Shown here piece after piece: positions 60,579 through 64,000 of a stretch of 64,000 nucleotides of DNA. Numbering within the stretch: the first letter of the stretch is position 1; each line of letters begins with the position of its first letter. The stretch lies in the NCBI GenBank assembly GCA_039029355.1, contig JBCCGI010000032.1:1-64000 (forward strand), in the 5' to 3' direction. The notes beneath the pieces are model-generated. The model ran no database searches. It saw only the letters and a list, made by a program, of their open reading frames with translations, and was not told the origin of the DNA. Source of the stretch: JBCCGI01 sp039029355 (GTDB taxonomy: Bacteria; Planctomycetota; UBA1135; GCA-002686595). The position numbers and the translations under genes were made by a program.

Positions 60579-60595
60579 TTGCGACTGAGTCGCAA
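60579..60595. promoter_or_regulatory. Fur-like 8-1-8 palindromic operator
   Basis: TTGCGACT-G-AGTCGCAA is a perfect inverted repeat with one central base, the 7-1-7 geometry of Fur-family boxes. It covers the -35 region (TTGCGA) of a promoter whose TAGACT -10 box is at 60601. Genes downstream include a peroxiredoxin and a PepSY protein, consistent with Fur or PerR control (inference). Confidence 0.55.
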
Positions 60596-60600
60596 TAGCA

Positions 60601-60606
60601 TAGACT
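60601..60606 (+). promoter_or_regulatory. Leaderless-type -10 box (TAGACT)
   Basis: TAGACT is followed by 6 nt and ATG 60613. A TTGCGA -35 lies 16 bp upstream inside the palindromic operator. Confidence 0.55.
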
Positions 60607-60612
60607 GCACGC

Positions 60613-61620
60613 ATGTTCACGGAGCGTCTTCCGCCCCCGCATGACTTCTCGGAGCGCCAGACGGTCGCCCGGCTCGGCCCCTGGTCCGCGCGTCAGTTCC
60701 GCCGCTCGGACCAGCGCTTCGGGTACTTCCTCACGCGGGGCCTGAGCCACCTACAGCTGTGGCACCACCAGGAAGGGCTTTCCGTGCTCACACCCTCGCG
60801 GCTGACCGGAGGCCGCTACGAGATCTGCTTCCCGGTGAGCTGGCAGAGGCGCCGCTACGCCACGCTCCGGGAGGTCAACCAGGTCCTGACGATCGGGCTG
60901 GGCCTGATGCCCATTCCGGTGCAGGCCCTTCATCGCGTCCTGTTGCGCCACGTCGAGCTTCCCGTCCGCAAGGCGCTGCTCGCCAAGGCCCAGGGCTCTC
61001 TCTCTCTCCCCACGTCAAGCATGGAAACCGAAGCTCCCAACCGCACCCTTATCCGCAAGTCCGCTCCCCCGTTCCGCGCCACCGCGATGGTTCAGGGGGA
61101 GTTCAAGGAGGTCTCGACCTCCGACTACGAAGGCCGCTACCTCGTTCTCTTCTTCTACCCGCTCGACTTCACCTTCGTCTGCCCCACCGAGATCCTCGCC
61201 TTCTCGGACCGACTGTCCGAGTTCGAAGAGCTCAACGCGGCGGTCGTCGGCGTCTCGGTCGACAGCGAGTACAGTCACCTGGCCTGGTGGAACACCCCGC
61301 GCGAGCAGGGTGGGATCGCGGACGTGCGTCTCCCGCTGCTGGCCGACGTCAGCCACTCGGTCGCGCGCGACTACGGCGTGCTGCTCGAAGAGGGCCTCGC
61401 GCTGCGCGGGCTCTTCGTGATCGATCCGCAGGGCATCGTCCGCCACCAGCTCGTCAACGACCTGCCGGTCGGTCGCTCGGTCGACGAAGCCCTGCGCGTG
61501 ATTCAGGCCCTGCGCTTCCACGCCGAGCACGGCGACGTCTGCCCGGCGGACTGGAAGCCCGGCGAGCGCTCGATGAAGGCCGACCCCGCGGGCTCCAAGA
61601 CCTACTTCCAGCAGCGGTAA
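60613..61620 (+). CDS. 2-Cys peroxiredoxin with unrecognised N-terminal domain
   Basis: A 335-residue protein. The C-terminal ~199 residues (from Met137) form a typical AhpC/Prx1 peroxiredoxin: peroxidatic Cys190 in [11 protein letters not shown], resolving Cys310 in [11 protein letters not shown], and a YFQQR tail. It should reduce H2O2 and organic peroxides. The first 136 residues are in the same open frame with strong coding bias (GC-rich third positions) and no stop, and match no family I recognise ([20 protein letters not shown] is the best-conserved-looking part). An internal start at ATG 61021 would give a normal peroxiredoxin, but it has no ribosome site. ATG 60613 has a TAGACT box at 6 nt. 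Confidence 0.8.
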   Translation: MFTERLPPPHDFSERQTVARLGPWSARQFRRSDQRFGYFLTRGLSHLQLWHHQEGLSVLTPSRLTGGRYEICFPVSWQRRRYATLREVNQVLTIGLGLMPIPVQALHRVLLRHVELPVRKALLAKAQGSLSLPTSSMETEAPNRTLIRKSAPPFRATAMVQGEFKEVSTSDYEGRYLVLFFYPLDFTFVCPTEILAFSDRLSEFEELNAAVVGVSVDSEYSHLAWWNTPREQGGIADVRLPLLADVSHSVARDYGVLLEEGLALRGLFVIDPQGIVRHQLVNDLPVGRSVDEALRVIQALRFHAEHGDVCPADWKPGERSMKADPAGSKTYFQQR

Positions 61621-61642
61621 GCACCGCGCCCGCCGGCTCTCC

Positions 61643-61984
61643 ATGGAACGTCTCGCCCTGCCCGCCCTTGCCCCGGAGCGTGTAGACCTTCCGTCTTCCA
61701 GCATGGAGTCGCTGCGACTTCGCCGCCGCTGCCTCGTCGCCGTTCGATGGCTACGCGGGGTGCATGTGGGGATGATCGCAGCGCTCCTGCCCTGGATGCT
61801 GATCTACGGAGTCGCCGCTCCGCTCGCGATCGGAGCGGCGCTCTGGGGAGCCACGGGGATCGCGCTCTGGTGGCCGCTCCGGGCGGCTCGGCACGCGGGC
61901 GCGATCGCGCTGGCGTCGGGCGCGGCGACGGCCTTTATGCTAGGCCTGCTCGCCTTCTTCCTCCGGACCGTCGACGCGCTCTAG
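61643..61984 (+). CDS. Small membrane protein resembling the PepSY N-terminal helix
   Basis: A 113-residue protein (93 if started at ATG 61703) with three hydrophobic helices. The first, GVHVGMIAALLPWMLIYGVA, lines up with the first helix of the PepSY protein two genes downstream (LHLYAGLALLPWVLLYGVT): both share H then ALLPWxLxYGV. No known family otherwise. It lies 22 nt after the peroxiredoxin and 37 nt before the propeller gene, so all four are probably one operon. May be a small partner of the PepSY protein. Confidence 0.6.
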   Translation: MERLALPALAPERVDLPSSSMESLRLRRRCLVAVRWLRGVHVGMIAALLPWMLIYGVAAPLAIGAALWGATGIALWWPLRAARHAGAIALASGAATAFMLGLLAFFLRTVDAL

Positions 61985-62021
61985 TCGGCGGCCCTTCCGT
62001 ACACAGAGGCTCACCACCGCC

Positions 62022-63293
62022 ATGCGCTTTCCCCTCGTTCTCTGCAGCCTGTTCGCGATGCTTGCGCCGCTGCCCGCAGCCCAGACCGGAGCTCCCGTCG
62101 CTCCCTCGAGCAGCTGGCCGGGATTCCGCGGCGCGGGTTCGGGGCTGACGGCGGCGAGCTCGCTTCCGGTCGAGTGGTCGGAGCCGGCCTGGATCGCTTC
62201 GACGCCGGGCTATGGACAGTCGGCGCCGATCGTTTGGGGGGACCGCGTGGTCGTCACCTCGATCGACGGCCCGAAGAAAGAGCTCGCGTACGTCACGTGC
62301 TTGCGGCTGTCGGACGGCCAGCTGCTTTGGAGCCGCTCCTTCCGCGCGAGCACGCTGATCGAGAACACCGAGATGGTCTCGCGCGGCGCCCCGACCCCGG
62401 CGCTCGACGCGGAGCGCGTGTATGCGTTCTTCGAGAGCGGAGACCTGCTCTGCCTCGATCACGACGGCGAGCTCGTCTGGCGCGCCGACCTGTTCCGTCG
62501 CTTCGGGCCCTTCGAGGGCAACCATGGCGTCGGCTCGTCGCCCGTCCTCGCCGGCAACACCGTGCTGCTGCTGCTGGACCACGCGGGTCCGAGCCACCTG
62601 CTCGCCTTCGACGCGGAGAGCGGCGCGGATCGCTGGATCGTCGAGCGCGAGCCGCGGATCTCGTGGTCCACGCCCGCGCTCGCGGCGTCGGGATCCGAGT
62701 TGATCGTGAGCTCCAACGGCTTCGTCGAGGGCTACTCGGTTGAGGACGGCCGGCAGCTCTGGGTCCAGGACGGCATCGAGGGCAACACCGTGCCGTCCCC
62801 CACCGTCGCCGGCGCGCGGGTCGTCGTCGGACAATCCAAGGGGTCCGGTCTCTCCCTGATCGAGCGCGGCGCCGACGGCGCGAAGCTCGTGTGGTCGGGA
62901 GACGACCTCTCACCGTCCGGTTTCGGGTCGCCGCTTCTGCTCGACGACTCGATCCTGCTCGTCAACCGCGCCGGGGTGCTGTCCTCGGTCGACGCGGCCG
63001 ACGGTGCGCTGCGCTGGGAGAGCCGCCTGGCCTGCGGCGGGATCTGGGCCTCGCCGGTCAGCGACTCGAAGCTGGTCTGGTTCTTCGGCAAGGACGGCAT
63101 CACGAGCGTGGTGCGCTGGACCGCCGACGGGCCCGAGGAGGTCGCCGTCAACGAGCTCGAGAGCGAGGGCGGGGTGCACGGGGTCGCCGCCGTAGAGGGC
63201 GCCTTTGTCGTGCGCGAGCCCGGACGCGTGCTGTGCCTGCGGACGCCCGAGCCGGAGACACAGCCCGAGCCGGAGACCCGGGAACAAGAGTGA
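62022..63293 (+). CDS. Exported PQQ-type (BamB-like) beta-propeller protein
   Basis: A 423-residue secreted protein with a short signal peptide (1-20, PLPAAQ). WPGFRGAGSGLT at the mature start and repeated units such as APIVWGDRVVVTS, CLRLSDGQLLWSRS, LLCLDHDGELVWRADL and GYSVEDGRQLWVQD define a PQQ/BamB-like eight-bladed propeller of the kind abundant in Planctomycetes. No catalytic residues for a quinoprotein dehydrogenase are evident, so a binding or assembly role is likely. Its stop overlaps the PepSY start (GTGA), so the two are coupled. Confidence 0.85.
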   Translation: MRFPLVLCSLFAMLAPLPAAQTGAPVAPSSSWPGFRGAGSGLTAASSLPVEWSEPAWIASTPGYGQSAPIVWGDRVVVTSIDGPKKELAYVTCLRLSDGQLLWSRSFRASTLIENTEMVSRGAPTPALDAERVYAFFESGDLLCLDHDGELVWRADLFRRFGPFEGNHGVGSSPVLAGNTVLLLLDHAGPSHLLAFDAESGADRWIVEREPRISWSTPALAASGSELIVSSNGFVEGYSVEDGRQLWVQDGIEGNTVPSPTVAGARVVVGQSKGSGLSLIERGADGAKLVWSGDDLSPSGFGSPLLLDDSILLVNRAGVLSSVDAADGALRWESRLACGGIWASPVSDSKLVWFFGKDGITSVVRWTADGPEEVAVNELESEGGVHGVAAVEGAFVVREPGRVLCLRTPEPETQPEPETREQE

Positions 63294-64000
63294 GCCCGAC
63301 GCAGCTGCAGAGGCCGGCCCCGGCGGCCGGCGCGCGAGGCTCGGAGGCCGGCACGCCGAAGGCGACCGCCCGCGGTCGCCGCGTCTGGCCGCGCGTCCTC
63401 AAGCTGACGCGCCGCCTGCACCTCTATGCCGGATTGGCGCTCCTGCCCTGGGTGCTGCTGTACGGGGTGACCGGCATCCTGTTCAACCACGCGGACTGGT
63501 GGTCGAAGACCGAACGCCTCGAGCTGGGCTCGGCGGAGCTCGCGGCTGCGGACCTCGACCTGCTGCCGGAACCGGGGCCGGTGGCGGACCAGGCCTTTGC
63601 CCGGCTCGCCGCCCTTGCGGCGGAGGCCGGAGTCGAGCTCGAGCGCGGCGCCGACGACGCGCGCTGGCTGGGCCGCGCCTCGCTCTCGGGCTCGTCCGAT
63701 GCCCTGCGCGTCCGACTCCTGTACGACCCGGAGCTGCGCGGCGGCACGCTCTACCTCACGCCTCGCGACGACGAGTCGGAGCTGCCCGCCTGGCAGACCG
63801 CCGAGCGGCTCGAGGAGTGGTCGCCGATGGAGAAGGACGAGCGCGAGGCGATCGGCGAGGCGGGCAAGGCACTCTTGACCGACCACGGCGCGCCGCTTGA
63901 GAAGCTGTCGACCCGGCTCCCCAAGGTGCGCCTGCACCTGCAGGCCGACGGAGCGCCGTTCGTCTGCGACGTCGGGATGGACGGCAAGATCGACGTGCAG
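63290..64000 (+). CDS. PepSY-domain transmembrane protein, C-terminus outside window
   Basis: The 237 visible residues start at GTG 63290, overlapping the propeller stop. After a basic N-terminus, LTRRLHLYAGLALLPWVLLYGVTGILFNH is the signature first helix of PepSY-associated membrane proteins, with the conserved His (H in RLHLY) that may bind haem or metal. A periplasmic domain with DVGMDGKIDV follows up to the window end. Relatives are linked to iron uptake and ferric reduction. Together with the upstream Fur-like site this suggests iron-regulated expression. Confidence 0.82.
   Translation, partial: MSPTQLQRPAPAAGARGSEAGTPKATARGRRVWPRVLKLTRRLHLYAGLALLPWVLLYGVTGILFNHADWWSKTERLELGSAELAAADLDLLPEPGPVADQAFARLAALAAEAGVELERGADDARWLGRASLSGSSDALRVRLLYDPELRGGTLYLTPRDDESELPAWQTAERLEEWSPMEKDEREAIGEAGKALLTDHGAPLEKLSTRLPKVRLHLQADGAPFVCDVGMDGKIDVQ

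Noticed and set aside
56548..60750. A 1400-codon minus-strand frame opposite the kinase, PNP and purN genes
   Set aside because: Spans three well-supported plus-strand genes and has only low-complexity composition.

Overview
The window is about 70% GC and densely coded on both strands. The gene repertoire is Gram-negative: lipoproteins, a DcaP-like porin, a cobalamin importer, an exosortase, and very large secreted repeat proteins. Secreted proteins built from 'IARWDG..WSALG' repeats, FG-GAP propellers with Ig-like repeats, a TPR-CHAT protein, an FHA-Ser/Thr kinase and an exosortase H module together suggest a deep-branching, high-GC Planctomycetota bacterium. Myxococcota or a related phylum cannot be excluded from sequence alone. 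No rRNA, tRNA, CRISPR array or intact transposase was found. The window starts inside a patatin-like gene and ends inside a PepSY gene.

Layout. 1-10.9 kb: a patatin phospholipase fragment, then three big secreted repeat proteins (YWTD propeller, WDG repeats, and a 1700-residue FG-GAP/Ig/glycosidase-like protein). 11-14.4 kb: a PAS-GGDEF-EAL protein and a GT-C glycosyltransferase. 14.4-17.7 kb: a nitric-oxide cluster (HPP membrane protein, truncated haemoglobin, ferredoxin-reductase, NsrR) flanked by two 165-bp foldback elements that lie exactly between convergent genes. 17.7-21.5 kb: DcaP-like porin, membrane protein, AraC regulator divergent from a cupin, with a two-site operator between them. 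21.5-25.9 kb: xseB-ispA-dxs-nadK (isoprenoid precursors and NAD kinase). 26-29.4 kb: a TMTC-like glycosyltransferase with TPRs, ribokinase and an O-methyltransferase.

29.6-32.8 kb: btuF-btuC-btuD preceded by a cobalamin riboswitch with a good promoter. 32.9-34.5 kb: a GH26-like secreted protein. 34.6-39.2 kb: a three-gene cassette of a Cys-rich sigma-region-4-like regulator, a single-span membrane protein and an exported TPR-CHAT caspase-like protein. 39.3-44.1 kb: OsmC, an SGNH hydrolase, an amidohydrolase lipoprotein and an SDR. 44.1-47.0 kb: a compact exosortase H module whose only local substrate has nine cysteines and is encoded next to a VKOR-DsbA oxidoreductase. 47.2-53.2 kb: housekeeping genes (panB, a methyltransferase, accD, rpe, pgk, gap). 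53.5-60.4 kb: tilS, yggS, an FHA-kinase, a divergent purine nucleoside phosphorylase and purN. 60.6-64 kb: a peroxiredoxin with an unrecognised N-terminal domain, a small membrane protein, a PQQ-type propeller and a PepSY protein, behind a Fur-like palindrome.

A recurring signal is a TANNNT hexamer 6-8 nt upstream of a start codon with no Shine-Dalgarno sequence. I see it before eight genes, which points to common leaderless transcription. The main candidates for undescribed biology are the regulator/membrane protein/TPR-CHAT cassette, the cysteine-rich exosortase H module, the TA-flanked foldback elements that supply stop codons, and the extended peroxiredoxin under a Fur-like operator.
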